The notes beneath the pieces are model-generated. The model was given only the letters and a program-made list of their open reading frames with translations, was not told the DNA's origin and made no database searches. DNA of 64,000 nucleotides from Bacillota bacterium (GTDB lineage Bacteria > Bacillota > Sulfobacillia > JAJZYS01 > JAILZS01). Shown in pieces: positions 40,185-50,058 of the stretch; within the stretch, counting starts at the first letter, position 1; each line of letters opens with the position of its first letter. Location of the stretch: assembly GCA_023512375.1 (NCBI GenBank), contig JAILZS010000006.1, positions 1 to 64,000 on the forward strand. Reading direction: 5' to 3'. The position numbers and the translations under genes were made by a program.

Positions 40185-41369
40185 GTGCAGGCCCCGGATG
40201 CGCGGCGCCTCGGGGCGACGGTGCTGACGGGTTTCGCCGTCGCCGGCGGCGCCCCCCTGGCCGTCGTCGCCGTCTCGCTCGTGGGGGTGGCCGCCGTTCC
40301 GCCGCGCCTGCTGGTGGCGACCACCGCCCTGGGCCTGCTCATGTTCTGCGTCCCCCTCGCGGTCTGGCTCGGGTACGCGCGGACCGTCGCCTCCGGCGGC
40401 GGCCTGTACGCGTACGTGAGGGAGGCGGCGGGCGAGAGGGCGGCGCGGTGGCAGGGTTGGATCTGGAGCGTGGCCTACGTCCTCTACCTCCCGTACACCG
40501 TCGTCTACATCGTCGACGACCTCCTTCCGTCGGTCCTCCCCGTGCGCGGCGCCCTCGCCGCCGGCCTGGAGGTGGCGCTCGCCGCCGGCCTGTGCGCGGC
40601 GGCGGCGTTCGCCGGCGGCGGGCTGCCGCGCGTGTTGACGCTGCTCGCCGGGGCGGAGGTCGTGACCGTCGCCGCCTGGGCGGCGCTCGTCTTGGGGGGT
40701 TCGCACGGCGGGCCGGTGGTGGCTGTGCCGCTGACGGCCGCCGACTGGTCGCGGGTCGCCGCCGGCGGGGCACAGGTGAGCCAGCTTCTCGTCTGCTCCA
40801 GCCTGGTGACGTTCCTGGGAGGGGAGGCGCGGGACGCCGGTGCGGTGCGGCGGTCTCTCCTCCTCGCCTTCGCCGTCTTGGCCGGCTCGGTGTTCGTGGG
40901 GGCGCTCGTGCTGGCGGCCGGCGCCGCGCCGGGCGGGGACAGCGCGCTTCCCGGCGCCTCCCTGGCGGGGCGGTACGGGGGTGCGGCGGCGGCGCTCGCG
41001 CTGGCCTTCGCGGCCCTGGCCGCCGTCGCCGGCCTCATCGTGGCCGAGTTCGCCGCCCTCGTGCGCCTGTGGCGGGCGATGTTCGCCCTACCGGAGGGGA
41101 AGGGGACGGCCGTCGTCTCGGCCCTCTTCTTGGCCGGTACCGTCGCCAGCCTGGCCGGACCCCAACGCTTCTACTCCCTCACCTTGCCTCCGTCGCTGAT
41201 GGCGCTGTTCGCCTCCCAAGCCATCGTCTTCGCCACCTATCCCCTCCTGCCGCATACGACGCGGGGATCGGCGATTCGGGCCTGGGCGCTGGCCCTCCTG
41301 GCCTGCGCCTGGGCCGTCTACGGCCTTGTGGGCGCCGTGCGGGGATCCGGACTCCTGGGTTACGGCTGA
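40185..41369 (+). CDS. APC-superfamily amino acid permease-like membrane protein
   Basis: About 10-11 hydrophobic segments; TVLTGFAVAGGAPLAVV... and GGLYAYVREAAGERAARWQGWIWSVAYVLY. Confidence 0.7.
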   Translation: MQAPDARRLGATVLTGFAVAGGAPLAVVAVSLVGVAAVPPRLLVATTALGLLMFCVPLAVWLGYARTVASGGGLYAYVREAAGERAARWQGWIWSVAYVLYLPYTVVYIVDDLLPSVLPVRGALAAGLEVALAAGLCAAAAFAGGGLPRVLTLLAGAEVVTVAAWAALVLGGSHGGPVVAVPLTAADWSRVAAGGAQVSQLLVCSSLVTFLGGEARDAGAVRRSLLLAFAVLAGSVFVGALVLAAGAAPGGDSALPGASLAGRYGGAAAALALAFAALAAVAGLIVAEFAALVRLWRAMFALPEGKGTAVVSALFLAGTVASLAGPQRFYSLTLPPSLMALFASQAIVFATYPLLPHTTRGSAIRAWALALLACAWAVYGLVGAVRGSGLLGYG

Positions 41370-41821
41370 CCGAAACAGGACGGCGTACGGCCGGCTGCCG
41401 GAGACGGGGCGGCCGCGCGTGCGCGGGCTTCGTTCGCCATCCGACGGGGAGGGCCTCGGCCGGAGGGCTGGCCGCACCGCTTGGGCGAGCACCCCTCGGC
41501 GTGCGGCCGGCTCCCCGTCGTGCCCCCGGACCCTCGCACCGCCGCCGGCACGCCGTACGGCAGGGCGCCGCTCCAAAACCCTGCATGGGAGGCGAGTCGC
41601 TTCGCCTGGGGCGCGTCGTGGACCCACACGGCGAAGGCCCACCGGTAGCCGATGCAAGCGCATGGCTGCCGTGACTGCGCCGGGAGGAACCGCACGCGGC
41701 GGCACCGAAGGCTGCCCGTGACGCGCCTGCGCCGCCCGGGCGAGCGGCCTGCACCCGACCCCGCGTCCCCGTGCGAGCGCGGCGTCGGAGCGGTGGCGCC
41801 GAGAGGGGGGACGGACGGGCC

Positions 41822-42454
41822 GTGGCCTTGGTACACGGCTTCCTCTTGGCGCTCGCCCTCATCCTGCCGATCGGGCCGCAAAACGCGTGGGTGTTGCAAC
41901 AGGGGATAGCGTCCTCGCGCTGGCGGGACGCCCTGCCGGTGGCGGCGGCCGCCGCTCTGTGCGATACACTCCTCATCGCCGCCGCTGTCGGCGGCGTCTC
42001 CCTGGTGCTCGTGGCCCTCCCCGTGCTGCGCGATGTCCTGCGCGCCGCCGGGGTCGCCTTCCTGGCGTTCATGGGCTACCGCATGTGGACGGCGGGGGAT
42101 GGGGTCGGAGCGGGGGCCGAGTCCGAAGGTTGGACCCTGGCACGCCGGATCCGCTACACTCTCTCCGTCTCGCTTCTCAACCCGCACGCCGTCAGCGACA
42201 CGGTGATGGTGATCGGGGCAGGCTCTGCCGCCTACGCGGCGGCCGATGGGCGGTGGGCCTACGCCCTGGGCGCGGCCGCGGTCTCGTGGCTGTGGTTCTT
42301 CGCCCTCGCCCTGACGGGACGGGCGGTCGCCCCATGGGTGGCTGGGCGGCCTGCCCAGCGGGCGGTACGCCGCGGTTCGGCCCTCGTCATGTGGTGGGTG
42401 GCGGCGCGTTCCGCCCTGGCCTGGGCATCGGGTGGGGTGTTCGGCCAGGCCTGA
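41822..42454 (+). CDS. LysE/ArgO-family amino acid exporter
   Basis: VHGFLLALALILPIGPQNAWVLQQGI, LLNPHAVSDTVMVIGAG. Confidence 0.92.
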   Translation: MALVHGFLLALALILPIGPQNAWVLQQGIASSRWRDALPVAAAAALCDTLLIAAAVGGVSLVLVALPVLRDVLRAAGVAFLAFMGYRMWTAGDGVGAGAESEGWTLARRIRYTLSVSLLNPHAVSDTVMVIGAGSAAYAAADGRWAYALGAAAVSWLWFFALALTGRAVAPWVAGRPAQRAVRRGSALVMWWVAARSALAWASGGVFGQA

Positions 42455-42573
42455 GGTGCAGGCTGGGTGCCCGTCTGCACGGGCGGGAGGAGGCGCGGGC
42501 AGGACGGGGAAGATGGGGGAGAGGCCGCGGGCGGCGCGGCGCCGGCCGAGCGGCGGCGGGAAGGGGACGGGAC

Positions 42574-43488
42574 GTGGCGGAGGGGGACGGCGGCAGGAAG
42601 GTGGTCGTGGTCGGCGTCCCCATGGATTTGGGCGCCGACCGCCGGGGAGTCGACATGGGGCCGAGCGCCATCCGCTATGCTGGGCTCTACGCCGAGCTCG
42701 AGCGCGCCGGGCGGGTGGTGGAGGACCGGGGCAACCTGGCGGTGCCCATCCCGGAGAGCCGGCCTCGCCCCACCGAACACCTCAAGTACGTGGAGGAGAT
42801 CGCCGCCGCCTGCCGGGAGCTCGCCCAGGTGGTGGCCGGGGCGCGGGCGGAGGGCGCCTTCCCCCTCGTGCTCGGGGGAGACCACTCCATCGCCATCGGC
42901 ACGATCGCAGGCGCCAGCGCCGGCGGGCCCGGTGTGGGGGTGATCTGGGTCGATGCGCACGGAGACTTCAACACCGCCGACACCTCGCCGAGCGGCAACA
43001 TCCACGGCATGCCGTTCGCCGTCTCCTGCGGTATCGGCGATCCGCGCCTCCTCGCGGCGCGCATCGGCGCCCCCGCCGTCGACCCGCGCCGGGCCGTCCT
43101 GGTGGGGGCGCGCACCCTCGACCCGGGCGAGAAGGCCCTGCTGCGGGAGGCGGGGGTGACGGTTCTCACCATGACGGAGATCGACAAGTACGGCATGCGC
43201 GAGGTGATGGAGCGGGCGCTCGAGGTGGCGGGCGGGGGCGGCGCGCGCGTGCACATCTCCTTCGACCTCGACGCCATCGACCCCACGTGGGCGCCGGGGG
43301 TGGGGACGCCCTACCCGGGGGGCATCACGTACCGCGAGGCCCACCTCGCCATGGAGATGGCGTGGGAGAGCGGCCTGGTGGACTCTGCCGAGTTCGTGGA
43401 GGTCAACCCCATCCTGGACCGCGAGAACCGCACGGCGGCGATGGCCGTCGGCCTCATCGGGTCGCTGCTGGGGCGGCGCATCCTCTAG
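42574..43488 (+). CDS. rocF: Arginase
   Basis: GVPMDLGADRRGVDMGPSAIRYAGL, LGGDHSIAIGTI, VDAHGDFNTADTSPSGNIHGMPFA, SFDLDAIDPTWAPGVGTPYPGGITYRE. Confidence 0.94.
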   Translation: MAEGDGGRKVVVVGVPMDLGADRRGVDMGPSAIRYAGLYAELERAGRVVEDRGNLAVPIPESRPRPTEHLKYVEEIAAACRELAQVVAGARAEGAFPLVLGGDHSIAIGTIAGASAGGPGVGVIWVDAHGDFNTADTSPSGNIHGMPFAVSCGIGDPRLLAARIGAPAVDPRRAVLVGARTLDPGEKALLREAGVTVLTMTEIDKYGMREVMERALEVAGGGGARVHISFDLDAIDPTWAPGVGTPYPGGITYREAHLAMEMAWESGLVDSAEFVEVNPILDRENRTAAMAVGLIGSLLGRRIL

Positions 43489-43491
43489 GCC

Positions 43492-44157
43492 ATGGGGCGG
43501 CGGAACCGGCGGCGCCTGGAGGCGCTCGCCGCCCTCACGCCCCGGGTGGGACGGGTGGCGGACATCGGCGCCGGCGACCTGGAGCTGGCGAGGCTTCTTC
43601 TCGCCCGCGGCCGGGCCGAGTCGGTCGTGGCCGTGGAGCGCGCGGAGGGCGCCTGGCGGCGCGCGGTCGAGAGGGCTCGGGGGGACGGACGCCTCGAGGT
43701 GCGCCGGGGCGACGGCCTCGACCCGGTGCGGGCGGGAGAGGCGGAGGCAGCGGTCTTGGCGGGCCTGGGAGGGACGGCCATCGCCCGCATCGTCCAGCGC
43801 GCGGCCGTCCGGCGACCCCCCGTCCTTCCCCCGTTCCTCGTGATCAATCCGACGTGCCAGCCGGAGGCGGCCGTCGCCGCCGCCTGCGTCGCGGGTTACG
43901 CGCCCGAGCGGGGGGCCGTGGTACCGGAGGGACGCCACCTGCGGTTGCTCGTCCGCCTCATGCGGGAGGGAGGCGGGCAGGCCGTCGGCGTCGAACGCGA
44001 CGCCGACGGCCTCTTCCGCCTCGAGGACGACAGGGCGGTGCGCGTGGCGTACGCGCAGGAGCGCCTCGCCCTTCTGCGGCGGGAGCTGGGGCGGACTGGC
44101 GCTCAGCGGGCGGATGTCCTCGAGACGTGGATCGATCACCTGGAGGGATGGCTGTGA
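43492..44157 (+). CDS. trmK: tRNA (adenine22-N1)-methyltransferase TrmK
   Basis: RVADIGAGDLELARLLL SAM motif; next to the Nif3-like gene. Confidence 0.85.
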   Translation: MGRRNRRRLEALAALTPRVGRVADIGAGDLELARLLLARGRAESVVAVERAEGAWRRAVERARGDGRLEVRRGDGLDPVRAGEAEAAVLAGLGGTAIARIVQRAAVRRPPVLPPFLVINPTCQPEAAVAAACVAGYAPERGAVVPEGRHLRLLVRLMREGGGQAVGVERDADGLFRLEDDRAVRVAYAQERLALLRRELGRTGAQRADVLETWIDHLEGWL

Positions 44158-45284
44158 GCCCGAACGCGGACGTGGCGGGGGTGCTTCGCCTGCTCGACGA
44201 GCTGGCGCCGCCGGAGCTCGCCGAGGGCTGGGACCACGTGGGCCTGCAGGTGGGTCGACCGGACCAGGAGGTGGCACGGGTGCGCGTCGCCCTGGAGGTG
44301 ACGCCGGCCCTTCTCACCCTGCTGGCCGGGGAGCGCGGCACGCTGGTGGTTACCCACCATCCCCTGCTGTTTCGGCCACTCGAAGGGGTTCGCACGGACG
44401 GCGCGGTGGGGAGGGCCTTGGCGGTGCTCCTGTCCGGTGGGCATGCGCTCGTGGCCTGCCACACGAACTGGGACAAGGCGCCGGGCGGAAACGACGACGT
44501 CCTGGCCGCCCTGGTGGGCATGGCCGACGCCGCACCCATCCGCCCCGAGGAGCGCGCCCTGTACCGGCTGTCGGTGCTGGTGCCGGAGGAGCACCTCGAC
44601 GCGGTGCGCGAAGCCATGGCGGCGGCCGGGGCGGGGGAGAGCGAGCGATACCGGCGCGCCTCCTTCAGCGTGGAGGGGGAGAGCACGTTCGAAGCCAAGG
44701 AGGGGGCCCGTCCCGCCTACGGCGAGGTGGGCGAGTTCCGCCTTCGGGCCGAACGGCGCCTGGAGATGGTGGTGGAGGGGCCGCGGCTGGCTGCCGTCGA
44801 GCGCGCCCTCCTGTCCGCCCATCCGTACGAGGAGCCGGCGTACGGTGTGGACCGGCTGGTGCGAGGACGTGCCCTCGGGGGCCTGGGGCGCATCGGCGTC
44901 TGGCCGCGGTCGGGGACGCTGGGCGAACTGGCGGCGGCGGTGCGCGCCGCCTTGGGTGCGCCCGCCCTGCGGGTCGTGGGCGACCCCGGGCGGCGGGTGC
45001 GGCGCCTGGCCACCGTCTCGGGCGCCGGACGCAGCCTCTTGGCGGATGCCGCGCGCCTGGGGGCGGACGCCATCGTCACGGCCGACATCGGCCACCACGA
45101 CGCGAGGACGGCGGAGGAGCTGGGGCTGGGCGTGGTGGACGCGGGTCACCGCGAGACCGAGGAGCCGGGGGTGCGGGCCCTGACCGAGGCGCTCGCCCGC
45201 CGTCTGGAGGCGGAAGGAGTCGGCCTCCCTGTGGCCTTCTCCCCCGTCGCCCCCGCCCTGGTCATACCGGGGCAGGGGGGTTGA
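44148..45284 (+). CDS. Nif3-like dinuclear metal centre hexameric protein
   Basis: EGWDHVGLQVGRPDQEVARVRVALEVTP, VVTHHPLLFRPLEGV, HTNWDKAPGGNDDVLA, IVTADIGHHDARTAEELGLGVVDAGHRETE. Confidence 0.93.
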   Translation: MAVSPNADVAGVLRLLDELAPPELAEGWDHVGLQVGRPDQEVARVRVALEVTPALLTLLAGERGTLVVTHHPLLFRPLEGVRTDGAVGRALAVLLSGGHALVACHTNWDKAPGGNDDVLAALVGMADAAPIRPEERALYRLSVLVPEEHLDAVREAMAAAGAGESERYRRASFSVEGESTFEAKEGARPAYGEVGEFRLRAERRLEMVVEGPRLAAVERALLSAHPYEEPAYGVDRLVRGRALGGLGRIGVWPRSGTLGELAAAVRAALGAPALRVVGDPGRRVRRLATVSGAGRSLLADAARLGADAIVTADIGHHDARTAEELGLGVVDAGHRETEEPGVRALTEALARRLEAEGVGLPVAFSPVAPALVIPGQGG

Positions 45285-45286
45285 GC

Positions 45287-45718
45287 GTGCGCGTGCGCAT
45301 CGAGACCGACGGGGCGGCACGGGGCAACCCCGGCCAAGCGGCGGGGGCGGCGGTCCTCTACGACGACGCCGGCCGGCCGCTCGTACGCGTGGGCCGCTAC
45401 CTCGGGCGTGCGACGAACAACGTGGCCGAATACGAGGGTCTGCTGGCCGGCCTGGAGGCGGCGGCCGAACTCGGCGCCACCGACGTGGAGGTGCGCGCCG
45501 ACAGCGAGCTCATGGTGCGGCAGCTGACCGGCGTGTACCGCGTGCGCAACCCGGCCCTGCAGGCGCTCTACCTCCAGGCCCTAGAACGGCTCCGGCGGTT
45601 TCGCAGCCACCGGTTGGTTCACGTGCCGAGGGAGCAGAACCGCGCTGCCGACCGGACGGCGAACGAGGCCATCGATCGCGCCGCGTCCTTCCGCGAGATC
45701 GTGGGAGGCATGGGATAG
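45287..45718 (+). CDS. Ribonuclease HI-family protein
   Basis: IETDGAARGNPGQAAGAAVL, NNVAEYEGLLAGLEAA, ADSELMVRQLTGVYRVR. Confidence 0.93.
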   Translation: MRVRIETDGAARGNPGQAAGAAVLYDDAGRPLVRVGRYLGRATNNVAEYEGLLAGLEAAAELGATDVEVRADSELMVRQLTGVYRVRNPALQALYLQALERLRRFRSHRLVHVPREQNRAADRTANEAIDRAASFREIVGGMG

Positions 45719-45724
45719 GGCGCG

Positions 45725-45753
45725 TTGCCGCGCACGGCCGCGGCTGATAGACT
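45725..45753 (+). promoter_or_regulatory. Promoter of RNase P RNA
   Basis: TTGCCG (45725-45730), 17-bp spacer, TAGACT (45748-45753), 7 nt before the RNA 5' end. Confidence 0.6.
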
Positions 45754-45759
45754 CAAGCG

Positions 45760-46094
45760 GCGAGTCGAACAGGCGGTTGCGGGCGCTCACGCGTCCGAGG
45801 AAAGTCCGGGCTGCACAGGGCAGGGTGCTGGGTAACGCCCAGTGGGGGCGACCCCAAGGAAAGTGCCACAGAAACAAACCGCCGCATGGTCGGTAAGGGT
45901 GCAACGGTGGTGTAAGAGACCACCGGGGGCCGGGCGACCGGCCCGCCAGGCAAACCCCACCCGCAGCAAGACCCAATAGGGGAGGCATGACGCGGCCCGC
46001 CGACCTCCCGGGTGTGGTCGCTGGAGGCGCGCGGCAACGCGCGTCCTAGATAGATGACCGCCCACGACAGGACCCGGCTTACCGTTCGGCTCGC
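45760..46094 (+). ncRNA. rnpB: RNase P RNA (bacterial class A-like)
   Basis: P1 stem GCGAGTCGAAC / GTTCGGCTCGC; conserved GAGGAAAGTCCGGGCT, ACAGAAACAAACCGCC, GGTAAGGGTGCAACGGTG, ATAGATGACCGCC, ACAGGACCCGGCTTA; followed by T-run. Confidence 0.95.
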
Positions 46095-46326
46095 TTTTTC
46101 GTTTTCCCGTTTTTGCACCCGACGCGGGGGGATGGCTCGCCGCCGCCGAGGGTGGGGCGGGCGGCCCGGCAGGCGGCGTGGTTCGCGGGTCCACCCTCGC
46201 GCCTGTCGCAGGGTGGGCGTCTTCACCCGTCCGTTCGTCTGGGACGCTCCGCAGCCGCACGCGGATTGCCTGCGGGAGGGGTGGCGGCGGACGGCCGCGA
46301 ATCCGTGGTCGCGGGGAGTGGGGCGT

Positions 46327-47025
46327 ATGGCGGACGACACGGCACTCCTTGCGATCGGCATGGAGCGCGGTGGCGACGGCGGCTGGATGGCGCATTGCTT
46401 CGACTATCCCGGCGCGACGGTGAAGGCGCCCGACGAGCGCCTGGCGCAGGCGCTGGTCGCACACTTCGTGATAGAAGAGGCGGCTGCGTTGGGCGAGAGG
46501 GCGCCGGTCGGCACGACGGTGGTGGAGCGCGTCGAGACGCCCCACGCGGCGTGCCGGGCTGGGGATACCGAAGCCATGTTCGACGTGTGGCGTACTCCCC
46601 TTGCCGACGCTGTTTGGGCGAGGGGTCGCAACTACCTGGCTTGGTCCCGGAGCCAGCTCCTAGCCCTGTGGAACGCCGTGCCGGACGAGATGCGAGATTG
46701 GAGGCCTCTGCCGGACAAGCGCAGCATCGCCGAGATCGTCTCCCACGTGGCGGATGCGGAGGATTTCTATCTCGTGCGTCTGTCGCCTACGGGTGCACCG
46801 GTGCGGGAGCTGTGGCAACGTCACGCCCGGCGAGACGCTCCGGTTGAGGCCCGCCTGACTACGATACGGGCCGATCTCCTGGACGCTTTGGAGAACGTAC
46901 CTAGATCGCGTGTGGCCGTGCACGATCCCGATGGGGAGACGTGGACGCCTGCCAAGGTTCTGTACCGGGCGATCTGGCATGAACGCCACCACACGCGCCA
47001 GATTCGTCGGTTCTTGGTATCCTGA
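46327..47025 (+). CDS. DinB-family protein with an N-terminal HicB-like domain
   Basis: N-terminus LLAIGMERGGDGGWMAHCFDYPGATVKAPDERLAQAL; C-terminus WSRSQLLALWNAVPDEM..., IVSHVADAEDFYLVRL, LYRAIWHERHHTRQIRRFL. Confidence 0.8.
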   Translation: MADDTALLAIGMERGGDGGWMAHCFDYPGATVKAPDERLAQALVAHFVIEEAAALGERAPVGTTVVERVETPHAACRAGDTEAMFDVWRTPLADAVWARGRNYLAWSRSQLLALWNAVPDEMRDWRPLPDKRSIAEIVSHVADAEDFYLVRLSPTGAPVRELWQRHARRDAPVEARLTTIRADLLDALENVPRSRVAVHDPDGETWTPAKVLYRAIWHERHHTRQIRRFLVS

Positions 47026-47273
47026 GCCGCTTGCTGGCAGCTCCCCAAGCCCCGCCAAGGAGGTGGGTTCGAGGGCGTGGCCGCCGGCGGGGCGGCACGG
47101 GGTGGTGCCGTGGCCGCCCAAGACAGCGGCTCCATGCAGACGCCCCTGACGGACTCCCGCACGTTTCGGAGAGGATTCCGGTTCGGCACAGCGCGGCTGC
47201 CGATCGTCGACCCGTGCGCGCCCGCACCCCTCCCCAGGGACTTCCCGCATAGCCTGACGCCGGGGGCGGGAGG

Positions 47274-48140
47274 ATGCGGTGGGGATTGGCGTTGAGCGGG
47301 GGCGGGCTCCTCGGGGCCGCGCACCTCGGGGTGCTCAAGGCGCTGGAGAGCCGGGGCCTGCGTCCCGACGTGGTGGCGGGCACCTCGGCGGGAGGCCTGG
47401 TGGCGGTGGCGCTGGCTGCGGGGGCAGGGGCCGAGACCCTCGTCGCCTTCGGCCGGGATGTGGCCGCGCACCCGGCCCGCTACTTCTCCCTCCAGGTGGT
47501 GCGGCTCGTGCTTACGGCCCTGCCGGAGGACCCTCTGCCGCCCGCCACGGGGCTGGTCGCGGCGGACGAGTTCGTCGCCGCGCTGGCGCACGCGGGCGCG
47601 GTGCCGGAGAAGATGGACGGGTTGGGGATGCCGGTCGCCGTGACGGCGGTCGACGTCGTGGGCTTGGGGGCCGTGGCGTTCGTCGGGGGGCCGGTGGGCG
47701 ACGCCCTCCTCCCTGGTTGGCGCGTCTTGCGCCGACAGGCGGCGGTCGTCGCCATGTCCGCCACCATGGCCCAGCCCGGCCTGTTCACCGCCGTCCCCTT
47801 GGGCCCCATGCTCCTGGTCGACGGCGGCGTGGCGGATACGCTGCCGGTCGACTGGGCGTTCGCCCTGGGGGCCGACCGCGTGGTGGCCGTCGACGTCGCG
47901 GCGCCCGGACCGGCGCCCACCCGCATGGACGTGTGCGCGGTGGTCGGCCGGGCCGAGGCCTACACTACGCACGCGCTCTCCCGCCTGCGCACGCCCGCCG
48001 CTCGGCCTGTGTACATCCTGCGCCCGCCCACGCAGGGCGTGCCGTTCGCGCGCCTGTCCGCCTACCCGCGCCTGGTGGCTGTGGGGCGGCGGGCGGCCGA
48101 GGCGGCCATGGAGGAGATCGAGGGCTTTTTGGCGCAGTAG
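47274..48140 (+). CDS. Patatin-like phospholipase family protein
   Basis: ALSGGGLLGAAHLGVLKALESRG, VVAGTSAGGLVAVALAAGA (GxSxG), LVDGGVADTLPVD (DGG). Confidence 0.93.
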   Translation: MRWGLALSGGGLLGAAHLGVLKALESRGLRPDVVAGTSAGGLVAVALAAGAGAETLVAFGRDVAAHPARYFSLQVVRLVLTALPEDPLPPATGLVAADEFVAALAHAGAVPEKMDGLGMPVAVTAVDVVGLGAVAFVGGPVGDALLPGWRVLRRQAAVVAMSATMAQPGLFTAVPLGPMLLVDGGVADTLPVDWAFALGADRVVAVDVAAPGPAPTRMDVCAVVGRAEAYTTHALSRLRTPAARPVYILRPPTQGVPFARLSAYPRLVAVGRRAAEAAMEEIEGFLAQ

Positions 48141-48295
48141 GGCGCGGGACGGCCGTGGCCGGTCGTCGGCGGTCGCGGCCGATGGTCGCCGCGAGGCGGG
48201 GACGATCGCCGGGTGTCGGGGTGGGGAACGGATTCCACCATGGGGGTGGGACGCGGCGCTCGCGCCCCGAGGCGGTGGTGCAAGGAGGAGTGGCC

Positions 48296-48790
48296 GTGAT
48301 CGAGAGGATCCTCGTGCCGCTGGACGGATCCGAGTTCAGCGAACATGTGCTGGACTGGCTTGCGCCGCGCGTGGACGCCGACACCCATCTCATCCTTCTG
48401 CGCGTCGTGCCGACCCTCGGCGCCACCGACTGGGCCGGGTTCGGCGCCTGGTCGACCACGCCCGGCGGCGAGCCTGCCGACGACCCGAGGAGCCAGGCCC
48501 GCGCCTACCTCGAGGGGCTGAGAGAGCGGCTGTCGCACGCCGGGGCGGTGAAGGTGGTGGTGGAGGCGGGCGACCCCGGACCGGAGATCCTCGAGGCGGC
48601 GCGCCGGTTCCGGGTGGACGCCGTCGCCATGGCCAGCCACGGCCGCGCGGGCCTGGGGCGCAAGCTCATCGGCAGCGTTGCCGAGTACGTGCTGCAGCGC
48701 GCCGCCGTGCCCCTCTTCCTGGTGGGGCCGCGCAGCTACGGGCTTCGCCCCGTGGGGCGCGCGCCCTCGGTTCCGCGCACGGAGGGCTAG
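48296..48790 (+). CDS. Universal stress protein UspA family
   Basis: IERILVPLDGSEFSEHVLDW..., VDAVAMASHGRAGLGRKLIGSVAEYVLQRAAVPLFLV. Confidence 0.93.
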   Translation: MIERILVPLDGSEFSEHVLDWLAPRVDADTHLILLRVVPTLGATDWAGFGAWSTTPGGEPADDPRSQARAYLEGLRERLSHAGAVKVVVEAGDPGPEILEAARRFRVDAVAMASHGRAGLGRKLIGSVAEYVLQRAAVPLFLVGPRSYGLRPVGRAPSVPRTEG

Positions 48791-48969
48791 GGGCCGGCCG
48801 CGGTGGCCACCTGGGGACGCGGTCGCGGCGTAAGCAGGCCGCGGTCCGGGACCCGCGGCGCGGCGAGAGGCCGCGGCTGGCGCCGCTCGGCAGGAGGCGG
48901 CACGCCTACGGCCGAAGTGCGGACGGGACCGGCGGCGAGATCGGCCGGCCGAAGGGAGAGGATGGGGCG

Positions 48970-50040
48970 CTGAAGCGCTATCGCGTTGCCCTCGTGGGCA
49001 TGGGGTTCGGACAGAAGGTGCACGCGCCGGGGTTCTTCGCCCACGAGCGCTTCGAGCTCGTGGCCGTGGCGGGGGCCCGCCCGGGGACGGCGCGCGACCT
49101 GGCGCGGGCGGCCGGGGCGCAGGCCTACGACGACTGGCGGGAGATGGTGGCGGAGGCGGACGTGGACCTCGTCTCCATCGCCACCGCCCCGCACCTGCAC
49201 GCGCCGGTCGCCCTGGCGGCGCTGGCCCGGGGGCGGCACATCCTGCTGGAAAAGCCAACGGCGATGGACGCACGCGAGGCGGGACAGGTGGTGGAGGCGG
49301 CGCGGACGGCGGGGCGCGTGGGGGCGATCGTGCACGAGTTCCGCTACCGGCCGGAGCGCCTGGCCGCCTGGCGGGCCGTCCGCGCAGGCGAGCTCGGGCG
49401 GGTGGTGGCCGTGCATGTGACGACGCACAACGCCTCCCTCGGCCAACTGTCACAGGCGCCGGTGGGGTGGCTCTTCCGGGCCGAGACGGGAGGCGGCTAT
49501 CTGGGGGCCATCGCCTCCCACGCCGTGGACACGGTGCAATGGTGGCTGGACGAAGAGGTGGTGCGGGTGTGGGCGGACCTGCGCGCCACGCTCCCGTTCC
49601 GTCCCGCCCAGGGCGGCGGCACGGAGCGCGTCACGGCGGAGGACGCGTTCGTCTTGTTCCTCCAGTTCGCCTCGGGCGCCGTGGGTACGATCGTGTTCTC
49701 CACCGCCGGCGCGGGTTTCGGCGAGCGGTGGGAGGTGCTGGGGGAGCGCGGCGCGTTGCGCGTGGAGGGCGGCCGGACCCTGTTCGTGCCGGCGGGGGGC
49801 GAGGTGCGCGAGCTCGACCTCGAGCCCCTGCCGCCCGCGCCCGCTCTTCCGGGCGGCGCCCCGGACCCGCGCACGCCGCCCTTCCTGCGGCTTCTCGACC
49901 GCCTGGCCCGCGCCCTGGACGGGGACGACGGGGTGTGGGCCGAGCTGGCCGGCCTGACGCAGGGGCTGCGCGTCCAGCGCGTCCTTGACGGCGCCCGTCT
50001 TGCCAGCGCCACGGGCGGGGCCGTCCGCATCCTGCCCTAG
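48970..50040 (+). CDS. Gfo/Idh/MocA-family oxidoreductase, probable CTG start
   Basis: LKRYRVALVGMGFGQKVHAPGFFAHERFELVAVAGARP Rossmann start, DLVSIATAPHLHAPVALAALARGRHILLEKPTAMD. ORF track starts inside the Rossmann motif at GTG 48994. Confidence 0.88.
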   Translation: MKRYRVALVGMGFGQKVHAPGFFAHERFELVAVAGARPGTARDLARAAGAQAYDDWREMVAEADVDLVSIATAPHLHAPVALAALARGRHILLEKPTAMDAREAGQVVEAARTAGRVGAIVHEFRYRPERLAAWRAVRAGELGRVVAVHVTTHNASLGQLSQAPVGWLFRAETGGGYLGAIASHAVDTVQWWLDEEVVRVWADLRATLPFRPAQGGGTERVTAEDAFVLFLQFASGAVGTIVFSTAGAGFGERWEVLGERGALRVEGGRTLFVPAGGEVRELDLEPLPPAPALPGGAPDPRTPPFLRLLDRLARALDGDDGVWAELAGLTQGLRVQRVLDGARLASATGGAVRILP

Positions 50041-50058
50041 GGACTTTCGCCCCCTGTG

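Noticed and set aside
47080-47125. T-box-like string GGGGTGGTGCCGTGG upstream of the patatin gene
   Set aside because: It is explained by a simple GC hairpin (GGGCGG-CACGG / CCGTGGCCGCCC). No specifier loop or other T-box conserved elements are recognisable, and the downstream gene is not an aminoacyl-tRNA synthetase or amino acid gene.
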